Source: Candidatus Gracilibacteria bacterium
GTDB taxonomy: Bacteria > Patescibacteriota > Gracilibacteria > UBA1369 > UBA12473
Assembly: GCA_041658685.1 (NCBI GenBank)
Contig: JBAZZS010000003.1
Location: forward strand, 62,001 to 126,000
DNA length: 64,000 bases
Reading direction: 5' to 3'
The notes under the pieces are model-generated. The model saw only the letters and a list, made by a program, of their open reading frames with translations. It did no database searches and had not been told where the DNA came from. How positions within the stretch are numbered: position 1 is the first letter of the stretch; every line of letters starts with the position of its first letter. A program made the translations under genes and the position numbers. Shown here piece by piece: positions 26,388 through 34,033 of this stretch.

Positions 26388-26984
26388 ATGGATCAAGCTT
26401 TTATTCAACATGTGGTTCAAGTTCTACGCCAAGGCGGAGTGGTGGCTCACCCGACTGATACCTGTTATGGGTTGGCCGCGGATATTTTTAATGAAAAAGC
26501 ACTACGCCATTTATATGAAATGAAAGGCATGGCGTCGGAGAAGCCCGTGAGTATTTTGGTTCGATCCTTGGAGGAGGCGAAACGGTTTGGAGAATTTTCT
26601 CTGTTGGCAATACGATTGGCGGAACGATTTTGGCCCGGGCCGCTGACGTTGGTGGTGCCGCGAACGCCAGAGTTGCCTTTGTTTTTAAATCCTGAAGTGA
26701 GTGAAGTGGGGATTCGATTCATTGATGAGCCGATTTCGAAAGCGATGTTGGCGGCATTTGGTGGCCCGGTTACGACGACAAGCGCAAACGCGCATGGGAA
26801 GCCGAGTCCTTATGGTGTGGAGGAGATTTCCGTGGAAGCGGATGCGATTTTGGATGGAGGCGGGTTGAATCGTGCCCAAAAACCCTCGACCTTGATTCGG
26901 GTGGTTGGGGATAAGGCGGAAATTTTACGAGAGGGGAGTCGGGTGGAGGAGTATAAGAAGGCGATTCAGGAATTGGAGAGATGA
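26388..26984 (+). CDS. tsaC: Threonylcarbamoyl-AMP synthase (TsaC/Sua5/YrdC)
   Basis: 198-residue enzyme that makes threonylcarbamoyl-AMP from Thr, bicarbonate and ATP for the t6A modification of ANN-decoding tRNAs. Family motifs: GGVVAHPTDTCYGLAADI, KGMASEKPVSILV, FWPGPLTLVV, VGIRFIDEP and TTTSANAHGKPSP. It has the YrdC domain only, without the Sua5 C-terminal domain. Stand-alone gene; followed by a run of ten G and a repeat hairpin. No Shine-Dalgarno. Confidence 0.93.
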   Translation: MDQAFIQHVVQVLRQGGVVAHPTDTCYGLAADIFNEKALRHLYEMKGMASEKPVSILVRSLEEAKRFGEFSLLAIRLAERFWPGPLTLVVPRTPELPLFLNPEVSEVGIRFIDEPISKAMLAAFGGPVTTTSANAHGKPSPYGVEEISVEADAILDGGGLNRAQKPSTLIRVVGDKAEILREGSRVEEYKKAIQELER

Positions 26985-27008
26985 AAAAGAGGGTGTAAGG
27001 GGGGGGGG

Positions 27009-27032
27009 CGCACTTCGCTAACGCTTCGTGCG
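27009..27032. repeat. Dispersed hairpin repeat, CGCAC/GTGCG stem
   Basis: CGCAC (27009-27013) and GTGCG (27028-27032) around TTCGCTAACGCTTC, directly preceded by ten G residues (26999-27008). Lies just after tsaC. Confidence 0.8.
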
Positions 27033-27055
27033 TGTTGTAATTTAATAGGTTTGCA

Positions 27056-27073
27056 CGCCGTACCGGTACGGCG
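27056..27073. repeat. 18-bp perfect palindrome
   Basis: CGCCGTACCGGTACGGCG, between the convergent ends of tsaC and the gene at 27136. No T-tract follows. Possibly an operator, a restriction-type site or part of a terminator; function not apparent. Confidence 0.7.
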
Positions 27074-27135
27074 AAGTCAGGTTGAAAATCCGTAATTCTC
27101 GAGTTTCTCAAGCAAAAATGTCAAGGCGTTGATTT

Positions 27136-27624
27136 TTATGCTTTGATCCATTCAATTAATTCCGTTACGGAGTGTACCCCGAAAATCACCAGAGCTCCGG
27201 AACACAAAATTCCAATGGATAAGAGAATCAAGGCGTTCCAATAACGAACCCCAAATAAAAAGGCGATCAGGGAGCCCAGCCATGCGCCGGCCATAGGCAA
27301 GGGGAGTGCAACGATTCCGATTAAAAACAGGGAACCGAATTCTTTGAATTTTTTGGAATGTTCGTGCCGCGTTTTTTGGAAAAGACGTGTGAGGGTGGTG
27401 TTCCACCAAGGGTATCGTGCCATGAGAAATTGGCTTACCGGGTCTAAAAATCGCAAGACCAAGGATACGGCTAGAATATTTCCCAGGGCGGCCAAGAGAA
27501 AAGCTTCCCATAAATTCATATGAAATAATCCTAGGGCCATAGAGAGTGCTCCCCTTACTTCAAAAATGGGAAGCGCTCCCATTCCGATGGTCGTCAAAAC
27601 TTGAAGAATTTTTTCCGTGAGCAT
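27136..27624 (-). CDS. Small multidrug export family membrane protein
   Basis: 162-residue integral membrane protein with about four hydrophobic segments. The N-terminal PIFEVRGALSMALGLF and central FGSLFLIGIVALPLPMAGAWLGSLIAFLFG match the small multi-drug export protein family (Pfam PF06695), proposed exporters with little direct biochemistry. Starts nine bases after the stop of the 7-TM gene at 27634, so the two form an operon. Confidence 0.75.
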   Translation of the reverse strand: MLTEKILQVLTTIGMGALPIFEVRGALSMALGLFHMNLWEAFLLAALGNILAVSLVLRFLDPVSQFLMARYPWWNTTLTRLFQKTRHEHSKKFKEFGSLFLIGIVALPLPMAGAWLGSLIAFLFGVRYWNALILLSIGILCSGALVIFGVHSVTELIEWIKA

Positions 27625-27633
27625 TTGTGGAGT

Positions 27634-28329
27634 TTATTTTTTGAGAAATTTTGGATTTTTCCGAACTCCAATCAGAGCGAGCAGAGCGAAGAGGAGAGCA
27701 AAGTGACAATAAACGGATGGGAATATAACTCTTAGTGAGGGCAAAACGACAATAAAAATGAAGGCAGGGAGAAGGGAAAGGAGAACCGCAAGAAGGGTAT
27801 AGAGATAAATGTTATGCCATGCTTTTTCATGTTTTTGATTCAATGCCAAAAGAAGAAGAATGGAACTGATGGCGATGTAGCCAAAGTAGTACCACCAATA
27901 AATGGTCATGAGTACGATCCCGCCTATTTCTCTATAGAAGAGGTGTTTGATAGTGACGAAAAAGGTGCCGCAACTGGCTTCGGCGATAAAATTGGGGGCC
28001 AGGAGTGCGAAAATCCCGAATACGATTGTTGGGAGATAAATTAAAAAGCTGAGCCAAAGCGGGGAGGGTTTGTTTCGCGTGATGTGAACGACAAAGTCCA
28101 AACCCAAGGCGGGAAGAAGGTGGTAAGAAAGGAATCCGATTTTGGCCCACAACATTTTTTGTTCGGTCGAGCACAGCATGAATTCCGAGAATTGGTACAT
28201 GCCCAAGGCGTAAAGAAAAATCACTAAAATTTTTACCGCAGTGGTTCGTTTGGCGGTGAAGTAAATGTAGGCTCCGGTGAAGAATTCAATGGCTGCGGTG
28301 ATGAAGGATACCTTAGGAGTGAAGCACAT
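27634..28329 (-). CDS. Seven-helix membrane protein of unknown function
   Basis: 231-residue protein with about seven hydrophobic helices separated by short loops (for example FITAAIEFFTGAYIYFTA, WLSFLIYLPTIVFGIFALLA, IYLYTLLAVLLSLLPAFIFIVVL) and a basic C-terminus (RKNPKFLKK). The layout resembles the 7TM sensor segment found at the N-terminus of some histidine kinases, but no signalling domain follows. Cys at residues 2, 53 and in AEASCGTFF. Likely co-transcribed with the small export protein. Confidence 0.7.
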   Translation of the reverse strand: MCFTPKVSFITAAIEFFTGAYIYFTAKRTTAVKILVIFLYALGMYQFSEFMLCSTEQKMLWAKIGFLSYHLLPALGLDFVVHITRNKPSPLWLSFLIYLPTIVFGIFALLAPNFIAEASCGTFFVTIKHLFYREIGGIVLMTIYWWYYFGYIAISSILLLLALNQKHEKAWHNIYLYTLLAVLLSLLPAFIFIVVLPSLRVIFPSVYCHFALLFALLALIGVRKNPKFLKK

Positions 28330-28409
28330 GGGCTTTAATGGATTTTTAATAAATATTTAAAGAGATTATGTAGGAATTTTTAAAGAAAGAAAAGAAGAAA
28401 TTCGGGGAA

Positions 28410-28442
28410 GGCACTTCGCTCACCTACGGCTCGCTTCGTGCC
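28410..28442. repeat. Dispersed hairpin repeat, GGCAC/GTGCC stem
   Basis: GGCAC (28410-28414) and GTGCC (28438-28442), with an extended TTCGCT ... CGCTTC core. Lies in the 253-base gap between the divergent gene at 27634 and rsmH; otherwise the gap is A/T-rich with a possible weak promoter (TTGACA about 28515-28520) and two TACACAAG direct repeats just before rsmH. Confidence 0.75.
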
Positions 28443-28582
28443 TGGCGTATAAAATTGTTATACAATATTTGTATCTGTCCGCAAGTCGATTCTTTTGGTT
28501 TTATGCAATTCATTGTTGACATTGTTTTTGTGGGTGAGTAATTTTATGCACATAACAAGCGATCAAAAAAATTATACACAAG

Positions 28583-29518
28583 TTGTACACAAGTTTTGAA
28601 CATCAATCCGTACTGCTTCAAGAGACCCTTGAATATTTGAAAATCGAGCCCAAGGATCAAGTGGTGGATGGCACCCTGGGTTTAGGGGGGCATGCTCTCT
28701 CCATTTTGGGTCAACTCGGTTCTGGCGGACACTATTATGGCTTTGATCTTGATGAAACGAATCTCGCTCAAGCCAAACAACGACTCAAGGAGTTCTCGTC
28801 TCACGTTACTTTCTTTCACGATAATTTTGCTCATTGTCAGGATCGGCTTAACTCGATAGGAGTGAGTTCGGTTTCAAAGATTTTATTGGATTTGGGGCTT
28901 TCTTCGCCTCATGTCGATGATTCGACTCGCGGGTTTTCCCTTCAAAAAGAGGGTCCGCTCGATATGCGATTTGATCGTTCTTCCGGTATGACTGCGGCCG
29001 AGGTTTTAAACACTTGGTCTGAAGAGGATTTGCGCCATATCTTTTATCGCTATGGCGAGGAACGGTACGCGCCCAAGGCGGCGTCTCTCATTGTAGAGAG
29101 GCGTCGAGAAAAGAAATTTGAAACCACGTCCGAGCTTCGCGCTGTGATTCATGAGATTATGACACATCCCGCGGATGAGCGGCGCATGTCCACCCGCATT
29201 TTTCAGGCCTTACGCATTGCAGTGAATGACGAACTTGAGGTCTTAGGGAAAGCCATCCCTCCTTTGCTTTCCCTCCTCAAGCCCGGTGGTCGTATGGTGG
29301 TTCTGAGTTATCACTCCTTGGAAGATCGGATCGTAAAACAGGCGTTCAAGTACGCGGTTCAAACCTGCCATTGTCCGCCTCAAGTGCTTCAATGCACCTG
29401 TCCTCGTGATCCTTCCTTTCGTCTCCTCACAAAAAAGCCGATTGTTCCCACAGATTTAGAAATTCAATCCAATCCTCGCAGTCGCAGTGCCAAGCTTCGC
29501 GCTATAGAGCGCTTGTAA
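28583..29518 (+). CDS. rsmH: 16S rRNA m4C1402 methyltransferase
   Basis: 311-residue SAM-dependent enzyme that methylates C1402 in the ribosomal P site. Signature HQSVLLQETLEYL then VVDGTLGLGGHALSIL (SAM motif I), DLGLSSPHVDDSTRGFS, GPLDMRFD, FQALRIAVNDEL and VVLSYHSLEDRIVK are all intact. The N-terminus requires the TTG at 28583; no in-frame ATG precedes the HQSVLL motif. No mraZ lies upstream. Next gene is an FtsL-like protein, as in division and cell-wall clusters. Confidence 0.96.
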   Translation: MYTSFEHQSVLLQETLEYLKIEPKDQVVDGTLGLGGHALSILGQLGSGGHYYGFDLDETNLAQAKQRLKEFSSHVTFFHDNFAHCQDRLNSIGVSSVSKILLDLGLSSPHVDDSTRGFSLQKEGPLDMRFDRSSGMTAAEVLNTWSEEDLRHIFYRYGEERYAPKAASLIVERRREKKFETTSELRAVIHEIMTHPADERRMSTRIFQALRIAVNDELEVLGKAIPPLLSLLKPGGRMVVLSYHSLEDRIVKQAFKYAVQTCHCPPQVLQCTCPRDPSFRLLTKKPIVPTDLEIQSNPRSRSAKLRAIERL

Positions 29519-29536
29519 ATTTCCCTTCTCCTCCCC

Positions 29537-29908
29537 ATGTCTCATCTTATTCTCACTCACGAACAGAATCCTGATTTTACGCCCTCGTCGCATCGGTCGA
29601 CCGCCACTGCCTTTAAGATTCAGATGGGGCCAATGACTGCTGTGATTTTGATGTTTATTTTGATTGCGTTTATGGGGTTGATTTCATTGACGCATCTAAA
29701 TTCGATGTCTACGAAAGGTTATGTTTATAGCAAACTTGAGGATGATTACAACCGGTTGGTGGAAGATGGAGAGATCAATGAAATGCTGATTTTGCAGGCA
29801 CGTTCGATTCAAAATATTCAAAATAGTCCTTATGTTGCAGGGATGGTGAAGCCGGATCGTATCGCGTATGTGGAAAGTCTCACCGGGGTTGCGAATGTAG
29901 AGCAGTAG
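29537..29908 (+). CDS. FtsL-like single-pass membrane protein
   Basis: 123-residue protein. N-terminal 32 residues are cytoplasmic, a single membrane helix follows (MTAVILMFILIAFMGLISLTHL, about residues 33-54), then an extracytoplasmic region with a short coiled-coil-like segment (SKLEDDYNRLVEDGEINEMLILQARSIQ). Size, topology and position 18 bases after rsmH match the division protein FtsL, which bridges FtsB and FtsI; sequence identity is too low to prove it. FtsI and Mur genes do not follow; non-coding repeats do. Confidence 0.65.
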   Translation: MSHLILTHEQNPDFTPSSHRSTATAFKIQMGPMTAVILMFILIAFMGLISLTHLNSMSTKGYVYSKLEDDYNRLVEDGEINEMLILQARSIQNIQNSPYVAGMVKPDRIAYVESLTGVANVEQ

Positions 29909-29981
29909 TTGAAGAATTCGAGATAAGGTTTTAAGTCAGTTATTCCTGGGTTAGGAATAAGCCAGTCAAGATTCCCCACAT

Positions 29982-30300
29982 GGGTCCGTAGGGAGTCTTG
30001 ATTTATCTTGGGAAGAGAAAATGCGGGGGAGCGCACTTCGCTGCGCTTCGTGCGTGGGGTCCGGGGGGGATTTTTGAATAAGTGGACAGAAGGAAATGCT
30101 GGAAAAATGCAGGCTTCCTTCGCTTCGCTACGGAAGTGGGGTCCGTAGGGAGTCTTGATTTATCTTGGGAAGAGAAAATGCGGGGGAGCGCACTTCGCTG
30201 CGCTTCGTGCGTGGTGGAGAGATTTTTGAATAAGCAAAAATAGCGAGAGAAAAAATGCAGGCTTCCTCCGCTTCGCTCCGGAAGTGGGGTCCGGGGGGGG
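29982..30300. repeat. Patchwork of direct repeats and hairpins (non-coding)
   Basis: The 429-base gap 29909-30337 holds no gene. Copies of a 76-bp direct repeat lie at 29982-30057 and 30139-30214 (offset 157) and each contains a CGCAC/GTGCG hairpin (30031-30055, 30188-30212). A second repeat pair at about 30103-30143 and 30251-30291 (offset 148) contains CTTCC/GGAAG hairpins (30114-30136, 30262-30284). GGGGTCCGGGGGGG followed by ATTTTTGA also recurs (about 30056, 30286). The units alternate, as if expanded by recombination. Confidence 0.85.
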
Positions 30301-30337
30301 GATTTTTGATTGAGTATGAAGGGGGACGATTTTATTT

Positions 30338-30733
30338 TTATTGTAACATTTTTTCAGCCTCTTCTTGTTCTTGAAGCATTACTGCGGTACGAAGCTCTTC
30401 TTGCAATCCTTTTATGAATTGATCGAATTTTGTACGATAAGCTTTTACGTCTTCTAAGAGAGGTGTTTCTGTGGTGTCGGCAAAACTTCCTGAACGGTTT
30501 TTTAGTTTGTTAAATTCAACTTTTAATTCTCTCCAGGTTGTATCTATTTGGTCTTTTTTATTTTGTGAGATTTTGGGTTGAGCATATATAGATTGAAATA
30601 AAGTCCCGAATTCGGGTGAATTTATATAGGTTTTAATCTCTGTTACTAATTCTTGAGCGGTGGGCTCCTTTTTTTCTTCTGGAGTTTTTTTTGCTGAAGG
30701 TGGTTCTGGAGGTTGATTTTCAAGTTTTCCCAT
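30338..30733 (-). CDS. Small orphan helical protein, shared N-terminal module
   Basis: 131-residue charged, helical protein with no recognised domain. N-terminus PPSAKKTPEEK ... AQELVTEIKTYI parallels the orphan at 20622. The C-terminal third (QFIKGLQEELRTAVMLQEQEEAEKMLQ) is a probable coiled coil. The ATG at 30733 is chosen because a -10 box lies just upstream and earlier in-frame sequence is antisense to the aldolase. Independent unit with a TATAAT promoter element. Function unknown. Confidence 0.7.
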   Translation of the reverse strand: MGKLENQPPEPPSAKKTPEEKKEPTAQELVTEIKTYINSPEFGTLFQSIYAQPKISQNKKDQIDTTWRELKVEFNKLKNRSGSFADTTETPLLEDVKAYRTKFDQFIKGLQEELRTAVMLQEQEEAEKMLQ

Positions 30734-30766
30734 ATTTATTTTTGTTGAAATGTTAATGTTCTTATT

Positions 30767-30772
30767 ATTATA
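30767..30772 (-). promoter_or_regulatory. -10 element of the small orphan gene
   Basis: Perfect TATAAT on the minus strand, about 34 bases before the ATG at 30733. No convincing -35 was seen. Confidence 0.4.
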
Positions 30773-30849
30773 ACAAAAAATAAGGAAAATTTCTAGGTTA
30801 ACTTGTTTGAATTTTTTCGTGATTTTCAGTTGGGATGGGCATGGGGGAC

Positions 30850-31845
30850 TTAAAGGCCCATCCTTGCTTTCGAATTGGCGGTGAGGCGTTCGGTGAAGAT
30901 TTCGCGGGCTTTGGGAAGGTTTTCGGGTTTGCCGGCCCAGGCTGCAAGAGGCGGGCCTTGGAGAGCGCGAGCGTAGGAGAAGGTGAGTTGCCAGGGAGCG
31001 TTGAGTTTTTTGCCGACTTGATTGATGGCTCGTAAGTTTTCTGTGGCTTGTTCCGCGGTTTGGCCTCCGGAAAGGAATACGATTCCCGGGACTTCTGCGG
31101 GTACGGTTTTTTTGAGGCAGCGAATGGTGGCTTCGGCGATTTGTTCCGGGGAAGATTGAGCCGGGCATTTGTTGCCCGGGATCACCATAGAAGATTTGAG
31201 AATAAGGCCCTTGAGATCGACGTGGTATTCGCGAAGCGCATCGAAACAGATTTCTAGGGTGCGGGTTGTGACTTCTTCGGCGCGTTGAATGTCGTGGTCG
31301 CCGTCGAGCATCACTTCGGGCTCGATCATGGGAACGATATTGGCGGCCTGGCAGAATCCGGCGTACAAGGCCATTACCATTGCATTGGCTTTGATGCAGG
31401 CTTCAGTGGGGAGGTTGGGGCCGATGGTGATGACACTGCGCCATTTGGCGAACCGGGCACCCATGGCGTAATACTCTTTCAATCGAGTGTCGAGAGCGTC
31501 GAGGCCCACGCTGATTTTTTCTCCGAGAAATCCGGGCATGTCCTTGAGCCCCATATCGACTTTGATTCCGGGAAGGACACCGATGGACTCAAGGTGTTTT
31601 GTAAAAAGAGTGCCGTCGGACATGGTTTGGCGGATGGTTTCATCGTACAAGATTACACCACTGAGTGCGTTTTCAATGCTTTGAGTGCCGAGAAAAAGCT
31701 CGCGGTATTGGCAACGATTTTCAGGAGTGGATTCCATTTGGATCGAGGCGAGGCGTTTGGTTGCCGTGGCATTGCTTTCGTCTGCGGCTAAGATGCCTTT
31801 GTTTGGGGCCACCATTTTTTGAGCAATCGAGTAAAGATCCGTCAT
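30850..31845 (-). CDS. fba: Fructose-bisphosphate aldolase, class I
   Basis: 331-residue Schiff-base aldolase of the animal/plant ALDOA-like family, cleaving or forming fructose-1,6-bisphosphate. GILAADESNATATKRL near the N-terminus, MIEPEVMLDGDHD, and LKGLILKSSMVIPGN, where the Lys before SSMV is the expected imine-forming residue, then GIVFLSGGQTAEQATENL and LTFSYARALQ. It is divergent from gap2-fbp, so triose-to-hexose steps are clustered here. No Shine-Dalgarno precedes the ATG. Confidence 0.95.
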   Translation of the reverse strand: MTDLYSIAQKMVAPNKGILAADESNATATKRLASIQMESTPENRCQYRELFLGTQSIENALSGVILYDETIRQTMSDGTLFTKHLESIGVLPGIKVDMGLKDMPGFLGEKISVGLDALDTRLKEYYAMGARFAKWRSVITIGPNLPTEACIKANAMVMALYAGFCQAANIVPMIEPEVMLDGDHDIQRAEEVTTRTLEICFDALREYHVDLKGLILKSSMVIPGNKCPAQSSPEQIAEATIRCLKKTVPAEVPGIVFLSGGQTAEQATENLRAINQVGKKLNAPWQLTFSYARALQGPPLAAWAGKPENLPKAREIFTERLTANSKARMGL

Positions 31846-31896
31846 ACGTCGGAGGAGTTAGAAAATAGCGGTTTGAGCATAGCAAAATGATGTAAA

Positions 31897-31933
31897 TTGC
31901 AAAAGAGTTTCGGACACGCTATTCTTCGCGTGT
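31897..31933 (+). promoter_or_regulatory. gap2-fbp promoter with palindromic operator
   Basis: TTGCAA (31897-31902), 17 bases, TATTCT (31920-31925). A perfect inverted repeat ACACGC-N8-GCGTGT (31914-31933) surrounds the -10, so a dimeric regulator bound there would block initiation. Confidence 0.6.
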
Positions 31934-31963
31934 AAATTTTCCTTATTCTTTAATGCTTTTTAT

Positions 31964-32965
31964 ATGATTCGAGTTGGCATCAACGGGTACGGTCGTATTG
32001 GTCGTGATTTTCATCGACAAATTTTAAAACGAGACGACATTCAAGTCGTTGCGGTGAATAGCCGTGCGGATGCGGCGTCGCATGTGCTTTTGTTAAAATA
32101 CGATTCGATTTATGGAATTTTGGATGCGGACATTAAAGTGGTGGGCAATGATTTTTCCGTGAATGGAAATGTGGTGAAAGTTTTTCAGGAAGCCAAGCAG
32201 GAAAATGTGCCATGGGGATCGTTGGATGTAGATGTCGTGATTGAGGCCACGGGACGATTTACAACTCGAGAAACAACAGAACCACATCTCAAGGCCGGGG
32301 CGAAAAAAGTGTTGGTTACTGCGCCGTGTAGCGATCCTACGATTCAAACCATCGTGATGGGAGTGAATAACCACGAACATGATCCGAAAAAATACGATAT
32401 TTTATCGAATGCTTCTTGCACCACGAATGCGTTGGCTCCAACCATGAAAGTGTTGGAAGAAACGTTTGGCATTGAGTCTGCGATTGTGACTACGATTCAC
32501 GCGTTCACGTACACGCAAAATTTGCTCGACAATTCCAATCCGGAAGACATGCGTCGCGCGCGTGCCACCACGCAATCCGTTATTCCCACCACGACCGGGG
32601 CTATGGCTGCGATTTGGAAAGTGATTCCTTCCCTTAAAGGCAAAGTGGATGGGATGGCGTTCCGCGTGCCGGTGGCCACGGTGTCGGTGTTGGATTTGAA
32701 AGTGGATTTGAACCGCGATGTGTCGGTGGGGGAATTGAATAAAGCGTTTTTGAAGGCTGAGGAAGGAGCGTTGGCCGGGATTTTGGCCACCTCGAATGAA
32801 CCGTTGGTTTCCATTGATTACAGTGGAAATACGCATTCCGCGATCGTGGACATGCTTTCCACTAAGGTGGTGTTGGGGCGAAAAGCGCAAATTATTGTTT
32901 GGTATGACAATGAATGGGGGTATGTGGCTAGGATTATTGATCTTATCAAGTGGATGGCCTCATAA
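31964..32965 (+). CDS. gap2: Glyceraldehyde-3-phosphate dehydrogenase, probable NADP type
   Basis: 333-residue GAPDH (SNASCTTNALAP active site) paralogous to the gene at 25187. Cofactor positions differ: VAVNSRADA has Ser33-Arg34 where the NAD form has Asp-Leu, and LLDNSNPED replaces the Leu-Pro of DLPHED. In Bacillus GAPDH, Asp32 and residues 187-188 are known to set NAD preference, so this copy is predicted to accept NADP(H) and to work in the gluconeogenic direction. It is nine bases upstream of fbp in the same operon and divergent from the aldolase. Confidence 0.92.
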   Translation: MIRVGINGYGRIGRDFHRQILKRDDIQVVAVNSRADAASHVLLLKYDSIYGILDADIKVVGNDFSVNGNVVKVFQEAKQENVPWGSLDVDVVIEATGRFTTRETTEPHLKAGAKKVLVTAPCSDPTIQTIVMGVNNHEHDPKKYDILSNASCTTNALAPTMKVLEETFGIESAIVTTIHAFTYTQNLLDNSNPEDMRRARATTQSVIPTTTGAMAAIWKVIPSLKGKVDGMAFRVPVATVSVLDLKVDLNRDVSVGELNKAFLKAEEGALAGILATSNEPLVSIDYSGNTHSAIVDMLSTKVVLGRKAQIIVWYDNEWGYVARIIDLIKWMAS

Positions 32966-32974
32966 TTTTCTCCT

Positions 32975-33877
32975 ATGAAACCTAAAAACCATCCGGATCT
33001 CAGTCGTGTGTTGGAGGCGATCGGCAACTCGGTCAAGGAAATTGCCACGCATATTCATACCGTGGATCTCGGCAAAGTCGGGACCGTGAATGCGTTTGGT
33101 GAGGAGCAGCTCGCGCTCGACATGCTTTCCAATAAAATCGTTCAAGATCATTTGACCCGAACCGGGCTTGTGGCGCTCATGGCGTCCGAGGAAATGGAGC
33201 AGGAGGTTCGGTTGCCGGAGGGGCGATTTTCTGTGGTTTTTGATCCGTTGGACGGGTCGTCGCTCGTGGATGTGAATTTGGCGGTGGGCACGATTTTTGG
33301 CGTGTATGAAGGGAGAGAAGTGGTGGGGCGAAAGGGACGTGAAATGATTGCCGCCGGGTTTGCGGTGTATGGGCCACGGACCACATTGGTGATTTCGCAC
33401 GGGGAAGGTGTGAATGAGTATCGATTGGTGCGGGGAGCCGAGTCAGGGGTGGAATGGCAGTCGGCGCGACAGGGGATTATGGTGAAGGAAGGCAAAATGT
33501 TTGCTCCCGGGAATTTGCGTGCGGTGGCGGATCGTGCGGATTATCTCGAGTTGGTGCGATGGTGGATGGAACAGGGCTACACATTGCGTTATTCCGGGGG
33601 AATGGTGCCGGACATCAATCAGATTTTGCTCAAGGGAAAGGGAATTTTTTCGTATCCCGGATACAGTGAAGCGCCGCAGGGTAAGTTGCGTCTTTTGTTC
33701 GAGTGCGCGCCCATGGCGTACTTGCTCGAGCAGGCGGGCGGTGCGGGCTCGGATGGGACAATGCCGATTTTGGATAAAACCATTGAGTCGATTCATCAAC
33801 GAACGCCGGTGTATTTGGGGTCTAAGGAGGAGGTGAAGCGGTGCGAGGAGAGGTTGGGCAGACACGGAGCATTTTAG
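32975..33877 (+). CDS. fbp: Fructose-1,6-bisphosphatase, class I
   Basis: 300-residue Mg-dependent phosphatase, the irreversible step of gluconeogenesis. Metal and substrate motifs: GLVALMASEEMEQ (first acidic site) and VVFDPLDGSSLVDVN, plus YTLRYSGGMVPDINQILLKG and KLRLLFECAPMAYLLEQAGG in the sugar-phosphate region. Operon with gap2; a terminator-like palindrome at 33946-33971 follows. Confidence 0.95.
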   Translation: MKPKNHPDLSRVLEAIGNSVKEIATHIHTVDLGKVGTVNAFGEEQLALDMLSNKIVQDHLTRTGLVALMASEEMEQEVRLPEGRFSVVFDPLDGSSLVDVNLAVGTIFGVYEGREVVGRKGREMIAAGFAVYGPRTTLVISHGEGVNEYRLVRGAESGVEWQSARQGIMVKEGKMFAPGNLRAVADRADYLELVRWWMEQGYTLRYSGGMVPDINQILLKGKGIFSYPGYSEAPQGKLRLLFECAPMAYLLEQAGGAGSDGTMPILDKTIESIHQRTPVYLGSKEEVKRCEERLGRHGAF

Positions 33878-33911
33878 ATTCAAAGGGTTTGCTCATTGCT
33901 TGGTTTTTAAA

Positions 33912-33971
33912 AGTAAAATGTTTTAAATAAGCCAAAAATGGATGCAAAAACTCTGCCCGGGCAGAGTTTTT
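33912..33971 (+). other. Two-box palindromic element, copy 2
   Basis: Box 33912-33934 ending TTAAATAAGCCA matches copy 1 at 20 of 23 positions; after the same 21 bases a perfect 26-bp palindrome (33946-33971) is centred on CCCGGG with arms AAAAACTCTGCCC / GGGCAGAGTTTTT. The T-run makes it a good terminator for gap2-fbp, but the linked upstream box shows it is part of a larger element. It precedes the sigma-factor gene by 62 bases. Confidence 0.75.
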
Positions 33972-34033
33972 CTCTGGTGTTTTTTTGTCTTTCCATGATT
34001 TAATGGAACCCACAAAATCAGTTTATTTTTTTC

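Noticed and set aside
28510..28560. Strong rsmH promoter and MraZ-box operator.
   Set aside because: TTGACA is present but no good -10 at 16-18 bases, and only a single GTGGG-like box was seen.
29982..30300. CRISPR array in the repeat-rich gap.
   Set aside because: Repeat units are long, unequal and interleaved, there are only two copies of each and no cas genes are present.
30734..31168. N-terminal extension of the small orphan at 30338.
   Set aside because: It is antisense-type reading across the aldolase 3' end; a TATAAT element sits just before the ATG at 30733.
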